From: Fasciola hepatica
Lineage: Eukaryota > Platyhelminthes > Trematoda > Plagiorchiida > Fasciolidae
Assembly: GCA_948099385.1 (NCBI GenBank)
Contig: CANUEZ040000020.1
Span: 4,620,501 to 4,684,500 of the forward strand
Length of the DNA stretch: 64,000 nucleotides
Direction: 5' to 3'
The notes beneath the pieces are model-generated. The model was not told the origin of the DNA. It saw nothing but the letters and a program-made list of their open reading frames with translations, and made no database searches. A program made the translations under genes and the position numbers. Position 1 is the first letter of the stretch. Every line of letters starts with the position of its first letter. Below, one piece after another: positions 47,701 to 60,060 of the stretch.

Positions 47701-48999
47701 GTGGTTTTCCCATCCCTTGTGACTTTTTGTTCCAATTTTTTATCTGCACCAATATTTTAAAACGTTTTTCAGATTGCTTTTGTCTTTTGTTCTAAAACGC
47801 TCGTTTATTCAACCACGGTCCTCTGTGCTGTTCTGCATACTGTCTGCCTAAGAAGTTATACGGTCAAACACAGTATGGTACGTGATTCCGACCCATCCGG
47901 TGTTTCCTTTGACTCCGTTGTGGACTGACATTCGTAAGTCGCCTGTTGAATGATAAATAGAAATCGTCTAACTTAAGATCACGGAGTTGTTTAGGCCGAC
48001 TATACGTGCAAAGTCAGCCTCGTTTGGGCAGCGATAATACCAGAAACCGAACAAAACTTCCCTTCTCCCATTATGAGCCGAAATTGCGTCCACATGGGTG
48101 CCCCGAATTTGTTTTTAGTCCTTCTTGCTCACGCCTCCCTACAAGTACCACTACATTGGATTTTAAATCCGTACTTGGAATTTGTTCCTCCAAGAGTCTT
48201 AATGTTTGTCCAAACAAAAATTTAATATGGAAACCTTACATTCACCACTAGTTTCCTGAAGAGCTTTGCCTGTTTTCCATCAAGAAAACACAGACATCTT
48301 ATTTCACATCAAATGACTGCTAGTGAGCCCTCACTTCCCCGGTCTTATTATGTTGTTTACACTTATTTTTCCCCGGAGCTCCAAAGCCCTCTACCCCGGA
48401 CCTGTATGTATTATCCACTTTTCACCGCTTTTGTTTGACAATCCTCTGATTCAACTTCTCGTGCAACGTATTTAGTCCTGCGCGGCTCTGACCCTCAGAT
48501 TACCACGGCTTCCAGCGCGTCTTTGACAGTCTAACTAGAACCTTTGCAGCTCTCACTCTTGGGCTGGTTCTGAATCTTGGCACCTTTACTCTGTGGTCAG
48601 CGTACACAAGGCCCTTCTGCGCTCTACCTGGCTCGGGCACTAACTAAAATGGACGACAGTAAAACAGTTTTACTTTCCAAGTTCAGCTGACATTTCTTCT
48701 TTTTGGTTTCTGTGTACTTTCGGCACCAATTGCTGTATATTTCATTTATTTCACCCCGGTTTAACCACAAAGTTTTCAGTGAAACCAAAAAGTATGGCTT
48801 GCACACTTCTTTCACACAAAAAGCAAATACAAAACAGCGCCGCTAGCGCAAACCCTGTCCGATTTTCCAATTTCTTGACGAGAAATATACTGAAGAATTC
48901 ATTGCTAATCAGTCTGTCATCGCAGCAAACTTATAGCCGTGGATCTTGAGGAATGCAGTAAAGAAAACCCCACTGAGGATAAAACCCTTTTCTCTCATC
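47701..48999. other. Pyrimidine-rich sequence, probable LINE remainder
   Basis: No motif is recognised; the + strand keeps the T/C bias of the neighbouring LINE. Short ORFs only. Confidence 0.35.
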
Positions 49000-50352
49000 G
49001 GCATCTATTTAGCCTAGCAATATACCTCTCCTCCCAAGCTACCTACCTCTTTGCTATTTACTACTGTTGAAAGCACTTTCAGTACCAATATGGCTCCACA
49101 CTCACCGGAACGCCGCTCACCGTCGTTCAAAGTTGACCCAAATTTCATGCTGTAGTTGTTACTATTTCCCAGCCTTCTCAGTAACGTGTCGTGCTGCTTC
49201 AGTCACATGTCATTACGACATGGTACACCTGATGCAATATTCATCAACTGATGCGTACTTACCATTCCCCCATTCCATCATCTTTATTTGCTGTACCTTT
49301 GCGCACTCCATACTGATTTATCTTCTACCATCGCATTGCTCTCTCTCGACCAACACAACATACGTAAAACAGTTTCCGTCCCACCACCTGTAATCCTCCG
49401 GCCATTGTTTCAACCTCGCTTTGGCTGTCTCCCTATTCCTCCGGATTTGTCGCTCGCTGACCACACCATTGATTCCAGCATCATCAAACCTCCATTTTCC
49501 ACAGCTATATCAGCCGACATTTTTATTACAAATTCTGTTCCGGCCCCGTCCCACTTGTCGAACCCAACGGTTACATAGCCCTCTTTATCGTCATCGCATG
49601 CTCCGTAATCAGAACGGTCACCCAGACACTTATCTACTCTCCACTCTGTTATCGCCTCAGCACGCTTTCCACCTCCGCAATCGCACTTCACGTCGATTCT
49701 TAACCAATGTTCCATCTCGCCGTTGATTTGTAACATATCTGCTTTTATGCAACTAACTCGCCCTGTGCTCATCTGCCCTCTTCTGGCCATTTCTTCTATC
49801 ACCGATCCTGAAGTCACACCCTCTCCCCCCGGCGAGCCTGTTGCACATTTTCTTGTGACTGACTCCGTTGGCATTTCCCAATCATGTTTATATCACTATA
49901 TGGCCGATTGAATCATTGCAGTCCACCTCTGACGATCCACTCTTGCGCACCTTCAAGTTTTCTATACACAATTTTTTTACGCTACAGCGCGTAAATGACT
50001 CTCAAAGCCTCCCCTGATGGACCCTTCCTTTTAGAAGAGCTTAGCAAAATTCCTTCAATTACGCTCGAATTCCCAGTTGTCGTGTTCACCCCCGGTATTA
50101 TTTGAGTAGATACTCCCTCTCGTCAATAACTTTACCGGCTATAGCCAAAGCGACCATTTGACCCTGGCTTTCATCTTTGCCGGGCATGATCCTCGCTTTG
50201 ATCCAATTAGGCTACCTCCTCCAACCCTTTGCGAAGGCATGTACGGCTATTCCCGAAACTCCCGGTATGACATCACCAGAATCGTCTGATCATGCGCAGA
50301 AACATGCTTCGGGCTCATCCGAAACGTACCTTTAATATTACGATTATTATTA
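49000..50352 (+). repeat. Pyrimidine-rich repeat DNA, second plus-oriented copy with ATT tail
   Basis: Shares ATCAGAACGGTCA (49608), CTGGCCATTTCTTCT (49783) and the tail ACATGCTTCGGGCTCATCCG with ATTACGATTATTATTATA (50305-50352) with the copy ending at 42795. The 5' limit is uncertain. Confidence 0.5.
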
Positions 50353-51480
50353 TATGATATTTAACCTAGCCTTTTCAGCCAATACCCAAGAAACCAAGGC
50401 ATACGGAGTCTGCATGTGCTTCGCGGAACTCACTGCTGCTTACCACCCGCGCACTAGCCACGGCTTCTAACGGCATGACTCGATACACCAGCTTACCAAC
50501 CACACCCATTATTCTTGAATCCATCAGCGAGGTTACCCCACACCCTTCTGGTCTATCTTTTTACTCTGGTCGAATCTAGGTCAAACCGTCTAATTGAGCT
50601 ACTTAGCAATGTCAGCGCCATCCCACAGACCAGTTAAAATGATAGCTCTTGATGGAGCTCGACTTTCTGATTCCGCCATGAAGCCTGATCAACTTATAAA
50701 GCCACTTCTTTTACTGCTCCATACCACGGGCAAAGCACTATTTGGTGCAGGAATGGACCACAAACATTCATCGTTGTCTCTGTTACAACTCAAACCGCCA
50801 TCCTTGGGTTGAACTATATTCATCACCCGATCACCCTTTTGCACCTTCTGCCTATCCCCTTTTCCTCACCGCTGAGATAACTCTCGGTGTACCTCTACTC
50901 CCATCACTCAGTTATAATCAGCCACACGCCCCGCCTAACCTGAATATTTTTTTCCGCAGGCCACTTACAACAGCACTTGTGGCAGTCCAATTGTAGCGTC
51001 CACCAGAGCAGCACTATCTCACCTCCATCCCATATTCCCCTTCCAGTTTACGGCTCAAAGGAATACCGATGTAACTAGGACACTTGTGTCGTCGTCCTCA
51101 TCGAGTGTCAGTATAATTTATACTGTTGGACTATCCGTTCCTGGCCTGTTTGGTAGCTGCGTACCTCTCACCCCCATTTCTGTCTCAGCCAACAGCTTCC
51201 ACTAGCAACAAGTCTGCCATTGTTAAACTTACTCTGAGTCATCTGGCGCAAATCGGGTCCACTAAACCTCGCCCCCTTTTCAATAATTTGTCCTCCTCAG
51301 TAACAACCATTCCCGATTTCACTAAACGCCTGGGCTGGCTGTTTTGTCCGATGTTCTTACGCAACCGATCCAACCATCCACGGTGTGCCATATTCTCTCC
51401 CTCACGTTACCCGTGACTCTGTCTCGGACAGCAGTGATTGATTTTCCTGATTCTTCTCAGATGAACGTTAAGCCTGGATC
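50353..51480. other. Pyrimidine-rich repeat-like sequence
   Basis: Plus-strand ORFs (50594-50812, 50742-50996, 51126-51416) are Pro/Ser/Leu-rich and unrecognised. It probably belongs to another copy of the same repeat class, but no tail was seen. Confidence 0.35.
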
Positions 51481-53370
51481 AAATGGAGTCTCTAATTTTA
51501 GTCCTGATTCTGCCTGACGAATCCCACCGCTTTTGCCTAATGAACTCTAAATAGCAAACAGCACGCAAGGGCTGCTTCCAGTAAAGTTCATTCCCAAATG
51601 ATATCTTACTTTCTTTGTCGAATACAGTTTGAAAGATGACACTCCAAAGGAGGATGTAGGTATCCGCGGGCACCAAGCTTTGAGGAATAGCAGATGTGTC
51701 CATTTGGGAGGAAGCTGTCTGGTACGTATAAGGCAAGCCATACAGGAGGAAGCCTACTGGTATCCCGTACTGGATAGCCCACCAGATTCAGCCTGGCTGC
51801 AGGCCACAAAGGGACTTTTTGTCCCTCCTTTAATTTGCACAAACAGTTTCCTTATTGTCATTCAAAGCTATTTACGGCTTATCATGGTTTAACCGATACA
51901 TGTGCACCCTAATGGGTGGCCGGTGAGCTCAAGGTGCCAGTCACACGCCGGTCCACTTTGGATGCGCCAAAATGCCTAGCCCATCTCCCGACCAGCATCC
52001 TTTAGGATGCAATAACATCCTGGGCCTCATTTTTAAAGTTCAACTATCTGGTGTTACACCAGTCTAGAGTAGAGTCCCAAGGTCCGACCACTCACAGATT
52101 GGGTGTGGATTTACGATGCCAACACGAAATGTCCGCGCGCCAACCAACAAAAGACCGTTCCACCCTCCTTTCATTGGGCCCAGGACTGAGAAACCTCTTT
52201 TCTGATGGCATGCATACAGCTGTGAGGCTGACATATTCCAAGTTTTATGCTTGTCCTTGTTTATCTAATTCAAATCAGGGAATGCTGCCTTGCCATAAAC
52301 AAACCTTTGTCGCTTAAGACGGAAGCCCTCTAAACTGCAAAGCAAATATCCTGAGAGCTTTTTCTTCGTTCTCGCAGAGGAATCATGTACCTGACTCAAT
52401 ACAGTCAACGAAAAGGTTCTTCAATAAAAAGATGAATGACTGCTCTGAGTCACCCTGGGAGAGAGGAAGCACGGACTTCTTGAACAACGTTGACCGAGCC
52501 AAGGTCACCAGAAAGAGACAATCACCATGTCTCAAAATTCTGATTCTTCCCTCTTTGAGATGCAGTTTTACATTATTTCTTGCGGTAGTATTAGTTCATG
52601 CCGAAGCAATTATTTGGCAGCGATAATAACTGCGTCGCAGCCCTACCAGGTTCTAAGTTATTATCACGGAAGATAGGTCCAAGCCTATACTAGGAATTCT
52701 AGGTTCAAACCTACCTAAAAATGATGTTTGTGGCTTCATCCGTTAAGCACCTTGTAAGTCCCGGCTAGACAACCTTACCCGGTGATTTACTTCCCATCGG
52801 CTGAATCTTTGGAAACAGAAGCCTGGAATTTTTTCCTTTTCCCACAAACCAAGCGCATCGCAGCTAGAATCAACTTCGTTCCTTTTCTTAACATTATTTT
52901 TACCTCAGCTCTAACCGCCGAGCACAGTGGTCATCTGACGGTCACATGAATGCAAGGGGCAAATGTTGGCAAAACAGCTCACTGACCGATGAGCTTCCCT
53001 TCGATTTTTGACGAATTTCAAGACGGTTTGAGGGCGGTTTCCGGCAGGGTTTTTGCTCACATTTTCTATCACGATGACCGACTTCCGAGTGGTTTACAGC
53101 CGGCCCTATCGAACAACGGGTGTATTCTATTGTTTCCTCCCACTTGCCCCGAATTACGTCTCCAGTTACCTCGCTATTTTATTATAAAAATGTAATCATT
53201 TCGACGACCTCTTCAATCTCTTCTTTCATGACCTGTGACAGGAACCACCTATGAAAAGGGTAGAAGTAAATATCTTGGGGAATAATAGAATATTTGAAAA
53301 TATGCACAATGCATACGGAATCCTCCAGTCCTGTCATTCCTTTTTCTAACTGCGGATGGGTGACACAAGT
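51481..53370. other. Unassigned sequence without strand bias
   Basis: Overlapping ORFs on both strands at 51479-51892 are not recognised. Nothing else is supported. Confidence 0.4.
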
Positions 53371-53371
53371 A

Positions 53372-54740
53372 TTGAATTAAATTGAATTGTATATTTCTTG
53401 ACCGTGGTCAATACACATGCACAAAGCAAGATCAGAGAATACACAAGTACATGTCAGCGTGAGGTATTTACAATTTCTAAATTTATGAATCAGACGGCAG
53501 CCGAAATACACCAGTAAAATCAGGTAGCGTTTGAGTGAAATAAAGTGATAATGGTTGAAGCGGGAAACGCAAATCGGTTTCGGATTCGGTGAGTGTGGTG
53601 TGGATAGCTGGGCAAACGTGGGATTGCTGGTGTAAGCAATAATTGGACGGTCACTAACGGATAACCGGGCGGAATAGATGCCAAAGAACAAGATTGAAAG
53701 TATAGTACGCATAGGGCTATCAACGTGCAGTCAGAGATACCAGCAAAATATAGAGCACTGATCCAGCATTGGGTAACTAATTGTGGAGAAGGCATATGAA
53801 CTAAATGCAAGTGAGTCAAAGGTGATAATAAAACGGACCTTTTGTGCAGGTGATTTCGGCGTCTTATGAAAACTTACATGAAGGCGAAAACCTTCACAAG
53901 GATTTCAGTGAACTTTTGAAGAGCATGAATGGTGTGTGGAAGCATAACGGACTTTCAAAGAAGAGCCGTCATAGAAACGGATTAGTGGAGACGAGCGCTA
54001 CTGGTGTGGCTAGACAGAAGTTGGGAGAGTGTAAAGAAAAAGGAAAGAAAGAATTTTTTGTATGTGATAAAAAATTATTAGCCAAATTTCCGGTTGGCCG
54101 CAGATGGCAGGTATTCTGTTTCATAAAGGCCTAGGTTACAGGTAATGGTAGGTGGAATGTTGAGGGTAGCAGGCAAGAAGGGTCTGGTTTGACGAAGTGG
54201 ACAGCGGCGAGGTCTGGGTTTCTTACTGCAACGTGGAAAGAAATGAACTGTTGGAATGGATTATTGGGAATAGACGTTGAGCGGATGTGGGTTGATGGTT
54301 GGTGTCAGGAATCACCTCTGCGATCCGGTGAGGCTTTCATGGGGATTTGTTACTCCGTGTGCGGTGCCTGATATAGCGTCAGCAGGCAAGAGTATAGGTT
54401 TAAACCATTGATCAAATCGTCCAGTCCTTACGGTAATCCGGGATGAACGTCGAGTTGGCCGATGGCTTCCCAAGTAACCGATGCGGTCTGAAAGAAATCA
54501 GGAGTGCGGCAGTCTGAACAGTGTTCCAGTTGTGGGTTAAGATTATCGTTTAAATGGAAACCAGAAGATGAACACTTTATCTGAACACGAGGGAGGCGCA
54601 AAAAAAGCAGGATGGGGCGGTTGTGTTCTAGCCTGAGACAGAGGAATTAAGTAAAGGCGAGCACTTATCACTAAAAAACGAAACGGTTTTTCTCTCTTTT
54701 TAAAATATATATGCAAATTATGTTGTAAAATGGCACGATC
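53372..54740 (-). repeat. Purine-rich (+ strand) repeat copy with AATTCAAT-type tail
   Basis: On the minus strand it ends with TATACAATTCAATTTAATTC at 53393-53374, a short tandem tail typical of LINE 3' ends. ORFs 53377-53712 and 53520-53819 are without known domains. It lies just downstream of the large minus-strand LINE and could be a separate truncated copy. Confidence 0.4.
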
Positions 54741-54780
54741 TGGTGAGGAGGGAGGAGAAAAGTGAGTGGAGCATGCCCAG

Positions 54781-54798
54781 TATATATATATATATGTA

Positions 54799-54849
<51 letters not shown>
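54781..54849. repeat. AT microsatellite with TATG interruptions
   Basis: About 69 bp of TA units with two G interruptions near the left end, at the presumed 3' end of the minus-strand LINE. Confidence 0.95.
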
Positions 54850-54851
<2 letters not shown>

Positions 54852-55529
54852 GTATACGTGGGTGCGATCATCAGACTAATCATGAGAAAGCGGTCGAAAG
54901 CAAAAGACTGTGGCACATTGTGGTCTGATAATCAAGGCAATCTTCATATGCCTGGTCCATGGTTACGTTATCACGGATCATGCCAATTACAGAAGATGCG
55001 CCTAGAAGTTTGCAGTGTCCTTTTAAATCGTATTAGCGTGCGACACGGTCGCAGTGGGTCAGGAAGCTTATTCCAGAGGCTGGGGTAGATAACCGAGAAA
55101 TATCTAGATCTGATTGAGAGTCTAGATTGGGGGGTTGTAATGACGGAGGCAGTAGGGAGTCTCACTAGAGAAACCGAGTGGGTTATCAGATGAGTGGACT
55201 TTTGAATGCAGGAGGTCGAAGAGAAATGAGAGATTGGGCTCGATACGACGTCACCATAGCGGCTCAAGTCGGAGTAGTTCGCACCTGGTTCTGTATTTAA
55301 GGTTGGGAGAGATGACAGGCAATTTTTTGGTGAAGGAGCGTTGCACTTTCTCTCTGTTGACCCGGTCGGCCTTTCACATCAGGTTAAAGACTAGGGAGCA
55401 GTATTCCAGCAGCAACCTGGCGTGTGTCTTGAATTTCCGGAGCTTACTCTCCTGAGTACGGTATGTCCTGAGGATAAGTGCAGTCATCCTTCTTGCCTTG
55501 CCAATTTGGGTCAATGCTTTTTCATGAAA

Positions 55530-56378
55530 GCTGGAGGAACATTAATAATGCAGGCCCAGATCGCTTACCACATGAGCAGTGGGTATCGGCAGACCGTTTA
55601 TTTTGAGGGAGCCAGGTGGAACGTGGCATTTGTAAGACAGAAGGGAGCTCTTAGCTGCCGGAAACTTCATCAGCCATCGAGTACAACTTTCGTCAAGGGA
55701 CTTCAAGTCTGACAGAATATCACTGACAGCTGAGTGCATGGCGTTCCCCTCAAAAGTATAGACTAGTTTTATGTCGTCAGCAAAGAGGAATGTCGTGTCA
55801 TGACGCACTACTTGGAAGACATCATTTATATACATAAGAAATAATAGAGGACCTAAAACGCTACCCTGTACAACCTCGCTAGTAATTCGTTTGGGCCGAG
55901 AGGATGTTCCTTTGACAACGACGGTTTGAGAACGTTTGGAGGGGCAAGATGATAACCAAGACAGAAGAGGGTCAGCGACTCCGTAGGATTTAATTTTTGG
56001 CGGTAAGCGAGCGTGAGGTACACGGTAGAACGCTTAAGCCATGTTGATAAATATGGCGATGATTGGCTTGTTGCTGTCCGCCTTAGACTTGATTAAATTG
56101 AGGAAGTCCATCTGACACTTGAGGCACGAACGGGACTTTAGGAACCCATGCTGAGCTGGGTTGATAAGATTTCGAGAAGTCAGGAAATTTGCAAGCTGGT
56201 CCTTTACTATCCTCTCCATGAGCCTGGAAACAATCGAAGTGTGGTTTATGGGGCGATAGTTCCCTGGATCATGCAAAGGCCCATTTTTGTGTTTTTGAGT
56301 TGTACAGGAGGCTTTCCATTGGGCTGGGTAGATTCCAGACGACATAGATAATGTAAAGAGGTTCAGCAATAGGAGCAC
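55530..56378 (-). pseudogene. LINE ORF2 reverse transcriptase domain
   Basis: In order: GNYRPINHTSIVSRLMERIV and NPAQHGFLKSRSCLKCQMDF, then IAIFINMA before a stop (56034), with the palm resuming in another frame (SEVVQGSVLGPLLFLMYIND). FLFADDIKLVY has FADD at about 55784-55773, followed by LDESCTRWLMKF. These are the seven-block landmarks of CR1/jockey-type enzymes. The first catalytic D is replaced (FIN instead of FxDxxKAF), besides the frame breaks. Confidence 0.82.
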
Positions 56379-57289
56379 TAGGTGAGGCCCTCCAAACCGA
56401 AGTAGGACAGGTGGAAGGTCATCAGGCCATGGGTAATAGGAGCGTTTCGTTTAGGTCAGGAACTTCCTGATGTTGGTAAATGTTATGGTTGATATTGCGT
56501 CCTGTGTGAGCATCGGATAGCAGAACGGTGGGGGGTTAGTGTCCGCAATAAGGGCTGAGGCGAAATAGCAGTTAAAAGCCTCAGCCATATCCTCTGGCGA
56601 GACAAGGTGGGTGCCATTTTGGATAAGGAATGGGATATTGTTTTATTGCTGCTCGAGTTGCGAGATTTTAGCAGTCTTGAGAGAAGCTTCACACTGTGAG
56701 GCTGTTGTAGGGCAGTCCGTTCTTGCTTTTTGAGTTTATTCTGGGTTGCTGCATAGAGGTCACGGCAGAGTCGGCTTATTCCGAGTGTCAGAGAGAAGTC
56801 TCGATTTCTGAGGAATGAGTTCTGGAGCTTAAAAATCTTTTGTCGAAGTCTGTCAATTTTGGTAGTCTTGGCTCTAATATGTCTAACGGTCGAGGCAAGG
56901 CAATTTATGGAGGGAAGCTATTTGACATGGAACACATCGGCTGCTTTTTGCGGATCAGATGTGAGGAAGAAGTCAGACCAGTCAATGCCCCGGAGGGAGG
57001 TAGCCAGCTGGGCCCAGTCAGTCAGTCTTTAGATGTTTTGGTTTTTGATTTCGTCAGTTTCAGGTAAGCATGATTCTTGTGTAACAGTGAAGTGGCATAG
57101 GACCATTTTGTGGTCACTACCGGGAAGGTTTTGTGTGACGGAGACGTTCACGTCACGGAGACCATGAGTGAACACTAAATTGAGGATATTGTTATGCCTT
57201 GTTGAAGTGGAGACAAGCTGTGTCCATCCTGCAGCTTAGATGTCCAGAAGGAAATCGGATAAATGGGAGGGGGCAGTCATTGCATTCCA

Positions 57290-58208
57290 ACAAATACCCG
57301 GAGTGTGTAAAGTCTCCTGCTATGGTCTTTGGACCTAAGGATAGAGTAGAAATATACTCGAAAGCCCTAATGATATTCGGGAAATCAGAGTGGCTAGAGG
57401 TAGGTGCTCGGCAGACTCACCCAATATGCAACACGTTTCCAGTAATTAGGACGGAGAGCCAAAGAGAGTCGGGAATACAGTCAAGCACTGGGTGGTGGAG
57501 GAAGGTGGTAGCAAATTTATGTTTAATATGTGCAAGACAACCACCGCCTCGGCGGTTCACTCTGCTTACTCGAAAGGATTTATAGCCCACAAGCGAGGCA
57601 ACGTCAGTTGGGGTGTGATCGGCTAACCATGTTTCTGCAACCAGAACAATGTCAAAGCTAGAAGCAAGTACATGTTTCCTCAAGTGGCTAATTTTGTTCA
57701 ACAGCGAACGGGAACTTAACAATAGGAGGAAAACTCTGCCTGTATCTTTGAGATTACAAGGGGCTAGAGCTCCACGTGAGGGTAGTGAAAGATTATTGGG
57801 GCCAAGTAAGCTTCTGGCAGCCGGGTTGCCAGCCAGGAGGGTGTCACCAGGGCGGGTAGTAACTGGGCTAGGGGGATTAGCAGGTGTTTTACATGGTGGT
57901 GGTTTGTAGGGTACGGTGTGGTCGCCTATATAGGACTCCTGACTGGAGGGTGTCAAGTTTATGGAGACATCACGAGGATGACTGCCGCAAGATGCAAGTT
58001 GGGTGAGACACTCTGGAAGACTGATTGGAAGCAGCATTGGGTGCAGTGGCGGGTGAGTCGAGGACCAATAAAGAGACGTTTGGTCAGTATCAGAATGACC
58101 AGTAAGGGTTGCAGAAGCGCTGGTAGGACAGTTAGCACGATCAAATTTGGTGATTTCTGAGTTCGATTGGGAGTTTATGGAGTGGCCGGCCGCCGCAGGA
58201 TCAACCAA
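57290..58208 (-). pseudogene. LINE ORF2 endonuclease domain
   Basis: The 263-codon ORF (to 57417) ends in an AP-like endonuclease: SSRSLLNKISHLRKHVLASS, FDIVLVAETWLADHTP with the catalytic E of ETWL, and RRGGGCLAHIKHKF. In another frame, GPKTIAGDFTHSGYLLE (about 57335-57285) supplies the GDFN-like block. The frameshift between them inactivates it. Confidence 0.75.
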
Positions 58209-59693
58209 GAAGGTAAGGGGGACTTAGTTAAGGATGAGTGGGGGATTCTGAAGCGAAGACCCAGTGTGGAGTGGATGGAAGCTAGAAGTATCGTCTGCAA
58301 ATATACAGGCGGGGCCTAGGTTTGTGGATGAAATATGAGTTGGTCGGCTGATGGTTATACCACCACCGGGGAACAGGTGAGGACGAATATTCTGGGATAG
58401 AGCTATGGCATGGGACCATGTTTCGCCCAGGGTAAATAACGAAAAAATTGGTATTTTGCGTCCGTACTGAGTAGCCGTGGGATGTACCCTTGGTTGTTTG
58501 GGTATAGTGGGAGCCCGATTCGAACTGGTGGTTGATGGTAAACTGCCGCGGCTGGATTGAGGTAGGTAAGTTGCTGGGGTACAGGTAGGGGCTGCAGTAG
58601 GGTGAGAGGCTTAAAGGAAGGTCTCGTAACTGAATTCGACCGGGTGAGCTATTGAACGAGTATAACGAACGCTTTGAGTGGTTACTGGAAAATCAGAAGG
58701 TTCGAATGGCTCTGACAAAAGTGGTGGTGGTATGAACAGGGAAAATTTGCAGTATGGTGGAGCATCGGTAGACAGGACGAAGGTGACATACGAGTAGTTG
58801 GTCGCACCACGTTAGGGTTGGCTACATGGGTCTTTAGAAGTTTGCCTAGGTGCACAGGTGGAATACCGATGGGGAAACCGAGGAGTTTCGGTGGGTGTGC
58901 TGATGAAGGAAATGGTTGGGTTAAAATCTGTTTGGCGCTTACAAGAGAGGCCCCAGGCTAGTTTATGAGGCAAATTGGGGGCGTGGTGATGCCGCGGCCG
59001 AGATGGTCTAGGCCACGGGAAGCAACAGGGACGGGGGAAGAAGCTGTGCCCGGTTTCGTTGCGGACGATAGTGTTGCTGATTCGTTGGTACGGGGTGGTG
59101 AGTTGGAAGCATTCACTTTCTCAGCATGCTTAGAAGACAAGCCAATAGCTGAGGGATAGCTGTCTTTGAGAGGTGATTGTATCGCCCGGCTTCCGGTACG
59201 TCCTGTAGGTAACGGCGAAGATTGCGTTGCGATGTGGAGCCGTTTAGGTGGGCGCTGAGGAGTTGGCGACCAGCGGGATATATCGAGGTCTACATCCACT
59301 GATGGTGTATTGGTCGATGGTGCGTGTGTGAATGTGTCAACCGTGGTGGCTGTTGAGGGGGTTAGGCGGCCCTGGATCGGGAGATTGTGACGAGGATGGA
59401 TTGCCGATTAACAACTTTATGACCTCCTTTTGCAATGGGGTCTTTTCCGCGACAATTTTTATGCTTTTGAATGAGGTGGCTTTGGCGGTAGCCTCTCTCT
59501 TTCTGATGAATTCCGTAGCAATGTTTTCCTCACGGAACTGAAACAGAAGTGGACACATTTACCGCTGTGACTTATTTCTTAGTGGTACGCAACTGCACTC
59601 GTGGTGTGGCATATCGCATGTTAGAAGCAAAGATTGTTTAATCGAGGAAGGCGGAAGACGGTCCGCAACATTAAAGTCCACGGCATTCTTGGA

Positions 59694-60026
59694 TCATTTA
59701 ATTCTTTGGTGGACTTCAGAAGCAACTGAATCCAGAAAGCGACCGGCCGTTAGTAAACTTTGAGTGTTCGGGTATTTTGAAGTATCCACAATACACGCTA
59801 GAGGTAACAACGCGTTCAGAGCATTATCCATGATACGTAACTTTCCTTCCAAGGATTCTAGGTTTCGTTCTAGTGCCCTAAACTTAGTACCAGCATCACT
59901 GTGGATATCAACTAGTGGTACCGAGCAAGGTACTAAAGCTGTGGGGAGTCGGGGGCGTTTAATGCTCGCGCACCGAAGACGGCTTGTCACTGGGTGTTGA
60001 AGGCGGACAGAATTCACTTTAGGCAT
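59694..60026 (-). CDS. LINE ORF1 N-terminal part
   Basis: A 110-codon ORF with a basic N-terminus (RLRCASIKRPRLP) and a heptad-like segment (FRALERNLESLEGKLRIMDN) that could form a coiled coil. It lies at the 5' end of the LINE, where ORF1 is expected. The following ORF (59558-59337, ENIATEFIRKREATAKATSF) probably continues it after a frameshift. Confidence 0.5.
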   Translation of the reverse strand: MPKVNSVRLQHPVTSRLRCASIKRPRLPTALVPCSVPLVDIHSDAGTKFRALERNLESLEGKLRIMDNALNALLPLACIVDTSKYPNTQSLLTAGRFLDSVASEVHQRIK

Positions 60027-60060
60027 TCTTTGGAAAAATTATTTTTATAGGATTGAAGAT

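Larger units (their letters stand above)
54930..60060 (-). mobile_element. Nearly full-length CR1/jockey-like LINE, inactivated
   Basis: Minus-strand order is ORF1 (60026-59694 and 59558-59337), a Pro/Ser-rich part (59299-58958), endonuclease (58208-57417, continuing in other frames to about 57290), reverse transcriptase (56378-55530) and a C-terminal region (55267-54971). Frames are interrupted several times, but all domains are present over about 5.1 kb. This makes it the most complete retroelement in the window. The last part reads SLWNKLPDPLRPCRTLIRFK, like the WNxLPxxVxxAxSxxxFK end of CR1/jockey enzymes. Confidence 0.8.

Noticed and set aside
54671..55088. Opposite-strand ORFs made of Tyr-Ile repeats
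   Set aside because: Translation of an AT microsatellite.
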